Source: RBG-16-64-13 sp963718375 (lineage in GTDB: Bacteria > Actinomycetota > Thermoleophilia > RBG-16-64-13). Taken from it: a stretch of DNA of 64,000 bases. The translations under genes and the position numbers were made by a program. The stretch lies in NCBI GenBank assembly GCA_963718375.1, contig CAVQZD010000004.1:124001-188000 (forward strand). Reading direction: 5' to 3'. How positions within the stretch are numbered: the stretch's first letter is position 1; each line of letters starts with the position of its first letter. The notes beneath the pieces were generated by a model that saw only the letters and a list, made by a program, of their open reading frames with translations, searched no databases and was not told the origin of the DNA. Of this stretch, positions 38,868-46,739 are shown piece by piece.

Positions 38868-41318
38868 CTACGTGTCGTCGGCCAGGATATCGAAGCGGTC
38901 CACGTCTATGGTATGCCACCATGAGGAACCGTTCTTGGTGCCCAGGCACTCGATCTCGATGGTATGCGTGCCACTGCTAAGTAGGCCGGTCGAGTAGACA
39001 GGCTTCTTCCAGAGGGTGGTGGGGCTGTAAAGGTCGACGGTGGTGATCTCCTCCTCCGCGGTGCCCTTATCCAGGGTCACCAAGGCCTTGCCCTTGGTGT
39101 TCGACGTGGCCGCGACCCACGAGGCGAAGGTGCCGTCGAAGGTAAAGGTCATCTTGTAGGTGGGTTGGTCTGTGTAGGCGTAGGTGTCTTCGTAGGCGGC
39201 CCAGTAGCCGCTTGCGTCCCATCTGGACCAGGCTGTCGTGGACGCCCCCGCGGCTATGCCCGGCACGTAGGCGCTGTGCGTGTAGTCCTTATCGTCGATC
39301 TTGGTGACGGCCTGAGCTTGGTCGAGGTACCCGGTGATGTCGAAGCCATCGACCCCGATAGCCTTGCCGTCGGGAGAGGCGTTCTCTATGACGAGAGTGT
39401 GCTCCCCCTCGGAGACGGCCTTGGAGTACCGGTCGATCACCTTCCAGCCTACGCTCGCACTGTACAGGTCGACCATCTGGCTCTCTTCGCCCGGCGTCCC
39501 CGGGTCCAGGGTGAGCTTCGCCTGGCCGTACCAGGGGGCGGTACGAAGCACCGGCGCTACCTTCGTGCCGGTGAACGTGATCACAGCTGCCGCTCCAAGC
39601 TGAGAGGTAGATCTGAAGCTGTTGCCCGAAGCCTGCCAGCCGGTGTCGCCGCTATCGGACCAGGCACCCAGATAGGTGATCTTGGATTCGTTCTCCTGGA
39701 ATCGCCACCTGACTAGGGGCGGAGCCGCGCCCGCGTAGTCGAGGCTGTCATAGACATCGAAGGAGTCGACGTTGATCGTGGTGCCGGTGGCGGATTCGTT
39801 CTTCACGCCCGTCCAGTATATGGTCAGAGTGTGAGCGCCGCCCTCGAGCAGACCAGTGCTGAAGACCCGCTGCCTGGACGAGTTGGTCGACCTGTACAGC
39901 TCCACGATCCGTAGCGGGCCGCCGTCCACGCTGACGTTGGCCCGGCCGTAGCCCGGACCCTTCTTGGCGTTCCAGGCCAGGTAGGTGCCGTTGAACTCCA
40001 CGTTCACCGACCCGCCTGCCGCGTCCACGGTAGCCAGGCTGCCACCGGAAGCGTTCGAGTCAGCAACGACCGGAGTCCAAGGACCCTGGTAGTACAGGTA
40101 CGCCGGTGGGCCGACCTGTTCGACGTGAACCGGCGCCGCGGCCGACGTCCCCTCTCCCCAGATGCTCGCGCCCTCAAAGCTGACTCGGTAGCCCGAGGAA
40201 TCCGGGTTCTTCATGCCGCTGCAGCCGATGGTGAGCGTGTGCGGCCCATCGCTGAGATCGTAGTACCCGGTGACCCAGTTGGGATACATGTATCCGTACG
40301 GGTCCCATTCCGGATCTGCGTAGTAGTCCACCTCCTCGACCGGCCCGCCGTCCAAGCTGATCGTGGCTATGCCGAAATCGGGCCCTTTCTTGCCATACAC
40401 CTCTATCGCGGGACCGTTGAAAGCGATCTGCACCAGGTCGCCGCGAGTGTCACTGGACTTGTGATACCAGGTGTCGCCGCCGGTAGTCCAGTTGCCCAGG
40501 TAGGCTACCCGCGGGTCGTTCTCTTCCACGGTGTCGGTCGAGTAGGCACCCAGATCGATGTAGTCGATGTACACGCCGTCTTTGGTAATACTGTCGTCAG
40601 CCTGCAATCTGAACCGGAACCTGAACTGGTCGGTGCACAGCTCTTGGGGCACCTGAGTCGAGAAGTACCCATCATCCTGGTAGCCCCAGATCGCCTCGCC
40701 GTACCAACCCCAGTTCGCACCGCCGTCGCCAGAGAACTCTACGTAGAGGAAGTCATATTTGACCCAGGGTTCACCTTCGACTGCGGGAGCATATGCCTCC
40801 AGAGCGCTCTTATAGCAGAAGGACAGATCCACGTACTGCCCGTCGCGCACGTTGGAGAGGTCAAAGACCTGGCTGGTAAGAGTGATGTTCGCATTGTTTG
40901 CGTAATCGCCGCTGGGGCTATCGGTCCAACTGTGGTTGGTGTCACCCATCCACGCCGGCACCCACGTGTCGGTGATGGCCCATGGCGTCTCAGCCGTCCA
41001 ACTCCCCGCGCCCGATTCCACATCGTCCCAGAAGACATACGGAGGGAGAGTGGCGAGGTGGATGCCGGCCCCTGCGAGCGACTGCCGCCCGTCAAGCATG
41101 GCCCTGCGGGCCACCATCGCGGCGCCGCCATCTCCGACTACTGTCGGACGCCTGTCCGACTCGCTAGTGCACAGGGGAGGCTTCTCAGGTAGCGGCTTGT
41201 CCGCCGGCGAGGAACCCTTGGCCATTGCGGGCACACCCAGGACAATGACGACAAACGCTACCGCCAGACCCAGAAGCTTGATCGCCCGCAACAACGCTAG
41301 TCTCTGACCGTACTGCAT
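38868..41318 (-). CDS. Secreted surface protein: jelly-roll plus four beta-sandwich modules
   Basis: 816 residues; AGGAGGCG precedes the ATG. The signal peptide is MQYGQRLALLRAIKLLGLAV onward. A jelly-roll domain (~94-270: YVFWDDVESGAGSWTAE, HSWTDSPSGDYANNA, FRFRFRLQADD, VYIDYIDLG) is the same type that is inserted in the two subtilases. Four modules follow, starting near EENDPRVAYLGNW, YYQGPWTPVVA, QENESKITYLGAW and WSRWDASGYWAAYEDTYAYT. The last is the terminal variant ending TIDVDRFDILADDT. There is no LPxTG or hydrophobic tail, so attachment to the cell is unexplained. Its own TTGACA promoter lies upstream. Closest relative: the 43991-46498 gene. Confidence 0.9.
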   Translation of the reverse strand: MQYGQRLALLRAIKLLGLAVAFVVIVLGVPAMAKGSSPADKPLPEKPPLCTSESDRRPTVVGDGGAAMVARRAMLDGRQSLAGAGIHLATLPPYVFWDDVESGAGSWTAETPWAITDTWVPAWMGDTNHSWTDSPSGDYANNANITLTSQVFDLSNVRDGQYVDLSFCYKSALEAYAPAVEGEPWVKYDFLYVEFSGDGGANWGWYGEAIWGYQDDGYFSTQVPQELCTDQFRFRFRLQADDSITKDGVYIDYIDLGAYSTDTVEENDPRVAYLGNWTTGGDTWYHKSSDTRGDLVQIAFNGPAIEVYGKKGPDFGIATISLDGGPVEEVDYYADPEWDPYGYMYPNWVTGYYDLSDGPHTLTIGCSGMKNPDSSGYRVSFEGASIWGEGTSAAAPVHVEQVGPPAYLYYQGPWTPVVADSNASGGSLATVDAAGGSVNVEFNGTYLAWNAKKGPGYGRANVSVDGGPLRIVELYRSTNSSRQRVFSTGLLEGGAHTLTIYWTGVKNESATGTTINVDSFDVYDSLDYAGAAPPLVRWRFQENESKITYLGAWSDSGDTGWQASGNSFRSTSQLGAAAVITFTGTKVAPVLRTAPWYGQAKLTLDPGTPGEESQMVDLYSASVGWKVIDRYSKAVSEGEHTLVIENASPDGKAIGVDGFDITGYLDQAQAVTKIDDKDYTHSAYVPGIAAGASTTAWSRWDASGYWAAYEDTYAYTDQPTYKMTFTFDGTFASWVAATSNTKGKALVTLDKGTAEEEITTVDLYSPTTLWKKPVYSTGLLSSGTHTIEIECLGTKNGSSWWHTIDVDRFDILADDT

Positions 41319-41371
41319 GACACGCCTCCTGCCTCAGAATCCCGAACACTGCGAGAAACCAACGAACGAGA

Positions 41372-41404
41372 CTCTGGGCCAGTCACTCGGTCACGAGTTC
41401 AGAG
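41372..41404 (-). promoter_or_regulatory. Conserved 5'-leader hairpin (copy 1)
   Basis: A two-part stem in the leader: outer CTCTG/CAGAG and inner ACTCG/CGAGT, with GGCCCAGAG at the 3' side. It lies between the promoter and the start of the 38868-41318 gene and is repeated with few changes at 46552-46584. Conservation of a leader between paralogues may be recent duplication or selection. Confidence 0.45.
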
Positions 41405-41424
41405 ACACCCTTTCGTCGAAGCGA

Positions 41425-41454
41425 AGCGTAGTACGAGCGCGCTTCACTTGTCAA
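41425..41454 (-). promoter_or_regulatory. Promoter of the 38868-41318 surface gene
   Basis: TTGACA (41449-41454) and TACGCT (41425-41430) with an 18-base spacer, located immediately after the stop of the preceding gene. It gives a leader of about 100 bases. The same -35 and TAnnCT -10 recur before three other array genes. Confidence 0.6.
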
Positions 41455-41461
41455 CGCGCCT

Positions 41462-43792
41462 CTACGGAGCAGCAGCGAGGATGTCGAAGCGGTCCACGTC
41501 TATCGTGTACCACCAGGAGGCCGGGTTCTTGATACGCGAGCACTCTATGACGAGATGGTAAGTCCCCTCCGGCAAGTTTCCGGTCGAGTAGACGGGTCTC
41601 TTCCAAAGGGTGGTAGGGCTGAAGAGGTCCACGCCGGTGGTGGAGACCAAGTTCCCTGGGGCGACCGTCCCCGCGTAGAGTCTCACCTGCGCCTTGCCCT
41701 TGGTGTTGGAGGTGGCCGCGACCCACGAGGCAAAGGTGCCGTCGAAGGTGAAGGTCACCACGTACTCTTCCTGATCCGTGTAGGCGTAGGTGTCCTCATA
41801 GGCGGCCCAGTAGCCGCTGTCATCCCAGTGCGACCAGTCGGGGGGACCGTAGACGCAGGCCGCGTCCTTGTCATCGATCTTGGTCACAGGCTGGGCCTGG
41901 TCTAGGTACCCGGTGATATCAAAGGCGTCTACGCCGATGGCCTTGCCGTCGATAGAGGCGTTCTCGATGACCAAGGTGTGATCTTCGTCAGCCAGACCCG
42001 TCTTGGAGTAGAGCGAGATCACCTTCCAACCCACACTGCCGCTGCGGAGGTCGATGGTCTGCGTCTCCTCCCCTGGGGTACCCTGGTCCAGGGTCAGTTT
42101 TGCCATGCCGTACCAAGGGGCGGTGCGTAGGACCGGGGTCACCCCGGTGCCCGTGAACTCGATGACGGCCGCCGCGCCCGTCTGCGAAGTCGACTTGTAG
42201 CTGTTGCCCGAGGCCTGCCAGCCGGTGTCACCACTGTTTGACCAGGCACCCAGGTAGGTGATGCTCGAGTCGGTCTCCTGGTAGCGCCACTTCACGAGCG
42301 ATGGAGCCGCGTCGGCGGGAATGAGATTGTCGTAAACGTCGAAGGAGTCAGCGTTGATCTTCGTGCCTGTGGCCGCCGCATTCTTCTCACCAGACCAGTA
42401 GATGCTCAGCGTGTGAGCCCCGTCACTGAGCAGGCCTGTGTTGAACACACGCTGCTTTGACCAGTTCCAGGGGTAATAGAGGTCCACGTCTTGGAGCGGA
42501 CCGGCATCAACGCTCACTTTGGCCTTGCCGTATCCCGGACCCCTCTTGGCGTTCCAGGCAAGGTAGGTGCCGTCGAATTTGACGTTCACAGATGAGCCGG
42601 CCGCGTCCACTGTGGCCAGGCTGCCCCCGGAGGCGGCCGTGTCTGCCACTGCTGGAGTCCAGGGGCCCCTGTAGTACAGGTAGGCGGGTGGGCCGGCCTG
42701 CTCCTTGTGTGAGGGGGGTGAGGCCGACGTCCCGTCTCCCCAGATCTGGGCTTCTTCGAAGCTTACGGCATAGCCTGACGAAGCCGGGTTCTTGGCGCCG
42801 GTGCAGCAGATGCTGAGAGTGTGTGGTCCATCGCTGAGACCGTTGTACCCTGTCACCCAGGCGGCCCCAGAGGCGTAGTAGGGGTCGGTTGAGTAGAAGT
42901 CGACCAATCCCACAGGGTAGCCATCCAACACTACGGTCCCATAGCCACCGTCAGTGCCTTTCTTGCCCAGCACTTGGATCCCGGGACCGGTGAAGGTGAT
43001 ATGCACCAGATCACCCGCGGTGCTCGATGTCTTGTACCCCCACGTGTCCCCCCCTTCGTCGACGGCGCTCCGTGAGGTCCATGTCCCCAGATATGCCGCC
43101 CGAGCGTCGTCCTCCTGGATGAGATCGGAGCTGTAGGCGTCTATGCCTATGTAGTCGATATGGACTCCGTCATAGACAACGCTTGCGTTGGTGTGCAGCC
43201 GAAAGCGGACCTTGAACTGACTGGTGCGCATCACCACCGGGATCATGGTACTGGACCATCCGTCCGAGTTGATCTCGGACACGTAAGTGCCCGACGCCCA
43301 AGACGCACCGTTGTTGTTCGAGAACTCGACGTAGAGGTAGTCCGCCCCCGCCTCCAGCGCGCACGAATACGCGAACGACAGGGCCACGTCCTGGCCCAGG
43401 CCAGCAGCCGAGAGATCGATAGTCGCACTGATCAGGCTGACGTCCGCGTTGTTGGCGTAGTTGCTGCCGGGGCTGTCACTCCAGCTTTGATTGCCAGGAC
43501 TCAGCCACGAAGGCTGCCACTCGGTGGTGATGGCCCAGGGTGAGCCGACCGACCAACTCCCCGTACCGCTCTCCACATTGTCAAAGAACACCGTGGGGGG
43601 CAGATGGCTGAGGTACATATCCGAGCTGGCGTCCATCTCCAGAGGCGGCGGAGCAGCGGAGGCCTCCGCCTGACTCTCGTCGCTCGCCGCTAAGGCAAGA
43701 GCGGGAAGCGCCACGGCCAGTGCGAGAAACACCGCGAGAAGACCCAGCAGCTTGAACGCGCGCCACGCACGGACTCTACGATCTCGATACAT
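41462..43792 (-). CDS. Secreted surface protein: jelly-roll plus four beta-sandwich modules
   Basis: 776 residues from the ATG preceded by AAAGGGGGCG (the frame is open 19 codons further, but without a ribosome site). Signal peptide RAFKLLGLLAVFLALAVALP. The jelly-roll domain follows (TVFFDNVESGTGSWSVG, QSWSDSPGSNYANNADVSL, VHIDYIGIDAY). Four modules start at EDDARAAYLGTW, YYRGPWTPAVA, QETDSSITYLGAW and WSHWDDSGYWAAYEDTYAYT, ending in the shared TIDVDRFDILAAAP. Same architecture as its two neighbours but more diverged in the first module. Function probably carbohydrate or wall-polymer binding. No enzyme domain is seen. Confidence 0.9.
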   Translation of the reverse strand: MYRDRRVRAWRAFKLLGLLAVFLALAVALPALALAASDESQAEASAAPPPLEMDASSDMYLSHLPPTVFFDNVESGTGSWSVGSPWAITTEWQPSWLSPGNQSWSDSPGSNYANNADVSLISATIDLSAAGLGQDVALSFAYSCALEAGADYLYVEFSNNNGASWASGTYVSEINSDGWSSTMIPVVMRTSQFKVRFRLHTNASVVYDGVHIDYIGIDAYSSDLIQEDDARAAYLGTWTSRSAVDEGGDTWGYKTSSTAGDLVHITFTGPGIQVLGKKGTDGGYGTVVLDGYPVGLVDFYSTDPYYASGAAWVTGYNGLSDGPHTLSICCTGAKNPASSGYAVSFEEAQIWGDGTSASPPSHKEQAGPPAYLYYRGPWTPAVADTAASGGSLATVDAAGSSVNVKFDGTYLAWNAKRGPGYGKAKVSVDAGPLQDVDLYYPWNWSKQRVFNTGLLSDGAHTLSIYWSGEKNAAATGTKINADSFDVYDNLIPADAAPSLVKWRYQETDSSITYLGAWSNSGDTGWQASGNSYKSTSQTGAAAVIEFTGTGVTPVLRTAPWYGMAKLTLDQGTPGEETQTIDLRSGSVGWKVISLYSKTGLADEDHTLVIENASIDGKAIGVDAFDITGYLDQAQPVTKIDDKDAACVYGPPDWSHWDDSGYWAAYEDTYAYTDQEEYVVTFTFDGTFASWVAATSNTKGKAQVRLYAGTVAPGNLVSTTGVDLFSPTTLWKRPVYSTGNLPEGTYHLVIECSRIKNPASWWYTIDVDRFDILAAAP

Positions 43793-43897
43793 CGAACGCC
43801 CCCTTTGTCTCGCGACCGCTTGCGCAGCGACCAGCCACCAGGCGCACACACCCTGGAGCTCACAATGCGAGTGAGGACAACCCCCCAGCTTGACTCC

Positions 43898-43926
43898 AGC
43901 CTATTCCCGCTCGACGGGGGTGTCAA
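43898..43926 (-). promoter_or_regulatory. Promoter of the 41462-43792 surface gene
   Basis: TTGACA (43921-43926), 17-base spacer, TAGGCT (43898-43903). It lies just downstream of the hairpin that ends the previous gene, so each gene appears to be its own transcription unit. Confidence 0.6.
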
Positions 43927-43935
43927 CGGGCAAGA

Positions 43936-43965
43936 CGAAGGGGGCGCCTTACGGCGCCCCCTTCG
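43936..43965 (-). terminator. GGCGCC-cored hairpin after surface protein gene
   Basis: Perfect 13-bp arms (CGAAGGGGGCGCC and complement) around a 4-base loop, 26 bases after the stop of the 43991-46498 gene. Same family as the hairpins at 38814, 46691, 49095, 51451 and 55766. Confidence 0.75.
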
Positions 43966-43990
43966 GTCGACCAAGCTGTTCGGGCGCGGA

Positions 43991-46498
43991 CTAGACCCCA
44001 CCGCCCAGGATGTCGAAGCGATCGACGTCTATCGTGTACCACCACGAGGCCGGGTTCTTCTCGTAGAGGCACTCGATGACGAGATGGTACGTACTTTCTG
44101 GCAAGTATCCGGTCGTGTAGACGGTTCTCTTCCATTGGGTGCTGGGGCTGTAGAGATCCACAGTGGCACTCGATACCAGATTGGTGCCCACTTCATCCAC
44201 CGGACCATTATAGAGGCTCACCAGCGCCTTGCCCTTGGCGTTCGACGTGGCCGCGACCCACGAGGCGGACATGCCCTCGAAGGTAAAGGTCACCTCGTAG
44301 TCGTCCTTATCGGTGTAAGCGTAGGTGTCCTGGTAGGCGGCCCAGTACCCGCTCGCGTCCCACCGAGACCAGGCCGTGGTGGAAGCTCCCGTGGCTATAC
44401 CCGGGGTGTAGGTGCTGTGGGCGTAGTCATTGTCATCGATCTTGGTCGCCACCAGCGCCTGCTCCAGGTATGCCTTCATGTCGACGGCGTCCAGGGCGAT
44501 CGCCTTGCCGTCCGTGGAGATGTTCTCGATGACCAAGGTATGGTCGATATCATCCAGACCCGTCTTTGTGTAGAGCGAGGTCACCTTCCAGCCCACGCTC
44601 GCGCTGGAAAGGTCGATGATCTGGGTCTCTTCCCAGGTGGTACCCGGATCCAACGTCACTCTGGCCTGACCGTACCAAGGGGCGGTGCGTAGCACCGGGG
44701 TCACTTCGGTGCCCTTGAAATCGATCACCGCGGCCGCGCCGAGCTGGGCGGTGGACTTGAAGCTGTTGCCCGAGGCCTTCCACCCGGTGTCACCACTATC
44801 GGACCAAGCACCCAGATAGGTGATCCTGGAATCGGTCTCTTGATAACGCCAGTTGACCAGCGGCGAGGCAGCCTCGGCATCGCCGAGAAAGTCATACAGG
44901 TCGAAGGAGTCTACGTTGATCTTGGTGCTTGTCGCGGATGCGTTCTTCGAGCCCGTCCAGTAGATGGATAGTGTGTGAATGCCACCCTTGAGCAGACCGG
45001 TGTTGTACACCCGCTGCTTGGACGAGTTGTAGGATTTGTACAGGTCCACCGGAACTAGTGGACCACCGTCAAGGCTGACTTTGGCCTGGCCGAAGCCCGG
45101 ACCCTTCTTGGCATTCCAGGCCAGATAGGTGCCTTTGAACTCCACATTCACCGACCCGCCGGCCGCATCGACGGTGGCCAGGCTGGCACCGGATGCGTTC
45201 GGGTCGGCCACGGCCTGAGTCCAAGGACCTTCGTAGTATAGGGAGGCGGGTGGGCCGACCTGTTCTTTGTGCACGGGGGGAGAGGCTGCCGTTGTGCCGT
45301 CGCCCCAGATATACGCAGTCTCGAAACTGACCCTGTAGCCGGTGGAATCCGGGTTCTTGGTGCCGCTGCAGCCGATAGTCAGCGTGTGCGGTCCATCACT
45401 GAGATCATCGTACCCCACGATGTAGTAGGGATACACGTAGTAGTACGGATCCACTTCCGGATCCACGTAGTAATCCACCGTTGTGACTGGTCCGCCGTCC
45501 AGGCTGATCGTGGCTATGCCGTACTCAGGCCCCACCTTGCCGTAGAGCTCTATCGCGGGACCATCGAAGGTGATCTGCATCAGGTCACCGGGGGTGTTGG
45601 TCGATTTGTGGTACCAAGTCCACGAACTGCCATCATCATAGTAGTAGGTACCGCTGCCGGTGGTCCAATTGCCGAAGTAGGCTACCCGCGGGTCGGTCTC
45701 TTCCATCCCGTCCGTCGAGTAGGGACGGAGAGCGATGTTGTCGATGTACACACCGTCATCGGTGATTATCTCGTCAGCGTCCAGCCTGAGCCGAAACCTG
45801 AACTGGTCGGTGCACATCTCATGCGGCACCTCGGCATTGAACCACCCATCATCCTGGTAGCCCCAGATATAGTCGCCATAGTAATTCCAGTTGGCTCCGC
45901 CGTCGCCCGAGAACTCGATGTAGAGATAGTCGTAGGCTTGCCAGTAATCACCCCCGATTGGGTCAACTATGTACTCCGCCTCCAGGGCGCTCTTGTACGA
46001 GAAGGATATATCCACGTACTGATAGTCACCCACGTTGGAGAGGTCAAAGACCTGGCTGGTGAGACTGGTGTTGGCATCGTTGGCGTAATTGCCACCCGGG
46101 CTATCTGTCCAACTGTTGTTGGTATCCATCCACCACGGCACCCACGTGTCAGTGATCGCCCAGGGCGACTGGGCCGTCCAACTCCCCGCGCCTGCTTCCA
46201 CGTCGTCGTAGAACACATACGGAGGTAGGGTCGCGAGCTGCAACCCTCCCCCGGCGAGCGACCGCCGCTCGTCAAGCATGGCTCTGCGGGCGGCCATCTC
46301 GGCGCCGCCGTCGGTGACCACGGTCGGACGCCTATCCGAATCACTCGTACACAGAGGAGGTTGCTCGGGTAGCGGCTTGTCAGCCGCTGTCGAACCCATC
46401 GCCAACGCGGGTACGCCGAAGATGATGACAGCAAATGCTACTGCTAGACCCAGGAGCTTGATTACACGGAACAACGCGACTCTCTGACCGGACTGCAT
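43991..46498 (-). CDS. Secreted surface protein: jelly-roll plus four beta-sandwich modules
   Basis: 835 residues; AGGAGGC precedes the ATG. Very similar to the 38868-41318 protein from the signal peptide (MQSGQRVALFRVIKLLGLAV) to the end, with small insertions rich in Tyr and Asp (TTGSGTYYYDDGSSWTW). Jelly-roll YVFYDDVEAGAGSWTAQ, NSWTDSPGGNYANDA and VYIDNIALR. Modules begin EETDPRVAYFGNW, YYEGPWTQAVA, QETDSRITYLGAW and WSRWDASGYWAAYQDTYAYT. Ends TIDVDRFDILGGGV. The leader and promoter are also shared with that gene, so the two arose by duplication of a complete transcription unit. Confidence 0.9.
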   Translation of the reverse strand: MQSGQRVALFRVIKLLGLAVAFAVIIFGVPALAMGSTAADKPLPEQPPLCTSDSDRRPTVVTDGGAEMAARRAMLDERRSLAGGGLQLATLPPYVFYDDVEAGAGSWTAQSPWAITDTWVPWWMDTNNSWTDSPGGNYANDANTSLTSQVFDLSNVGDYQYVDISFSYKSALEAEYIVDPIGGDYWQAYDYLYIEFSGDGGANWNYYGDYIWGYQDDGWFNAEVPHEMCTDQFRFRLRLDADEIITDDGVYIDNIALRPYSTDGMEETDPRVAYFGNWTTGSGTYYYDDGSSWTWYHKSTNTPGDLMQITFDGPAIELYGKVGPEYGIATISLDGGPVTTVDYYVDPEVDPYYYVYPYYIVGYDDLSDGPHTLTIGCSGTKNPDSTGYRVSFETAYIWGDGTTAASPPVHKEQVGPPASLYYEGPWTQAVADPNASGASLATVDAAGGSVNVEFKGTYLAWNAKKGPGFGQAKVSLDGGPLVPVDLYKSYNSSKQRVYNTGLLKGGIHTLSIYWTGSKNASATSTKINVDSFDLYDFLGDAEAASPLVNWRYQETDSRITYLGAWSDSGDTGWKASGNSFKSTAQLGAAAVIDFKGTEVTPVLRTAPWYGQARVTLDPGTTWEETQIIDLSSASVGWKVTSLYTKTGLDDIDHTLVIENISTDGKAIALDAVDMKAYLEQALVATKIDDNDYAHSTYTPGIATGASTTAWSRWDASGYWAAYQDTYAYTDKDDYEVTFTFEGMSASWVAATSNAKGKALVSLYNGPVDEVGTNLVSSATVDLYSPSTQWKRTVYTTGYLPESTYHLVIECLYEKNPASWWYTIDVDRFDILGGGV

Positions 46499-46551
46499 GA
46501 CAAGCCTCCTACCTCAGAATCCCGAACAGTGCACGAAACCAACCAACGAGA

Positions 46552-46584
46552 CTCTGGGCCAGTAACTCGATCACGAGTTCAGAG
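46552..46584 (-). promoter_or_regulatory. Conserved 5'-leader hairpin (copy 2)
   Basis: CTCTG/CAGAG and ACTCG/CGAGT stems as in copy 1 at 41372-41404. The stems are unchanged while the loop and single-stranded bases differ (GTCA/ATCA), which hints that the fold is what is kept. Confidence 0.45.
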
Positions 46585-46604
46585 ACCCTCTTTCGTCGAC
46601 ACGA

Positions 46605-46634
46605 AGACTAGTACAACCGCTCCGCGATTGTCAA
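46605..46634 (-). promoter_or_regulatory. Promoter of the 43991-46498 surface gene
   Basis: TTGACA (46629-46634) and TAGTCT (46605-46610) with an 18-base spacer, ahead of a ~100-base leader. Same layout as the promoter at 41425-41454. Confidence 0.6.
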
Positions 46635-46690
46635 CGCGCCGGGATGAGGCCGGGACCGCCCACTCCCGGGACGCCCACACAGATAGCGAC

Positions 46691-46712
46691 GGGGGCGCCT
46701 CGCGGCGCCCCC
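46691..46712 (-). terminator. GGCGCC-cored hairpin after surface protein gene
   Basis: Perfect 9-bp arms (GGGGGCGCC/GGCGCCCCC) around a TCGC loop, 28 bases after the stop of the 46740-48899 gene. Confidence 0.7.
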
Positions 46713-46739
46713 GGGTGATGCGTTATGTCTGCCTCCGCC

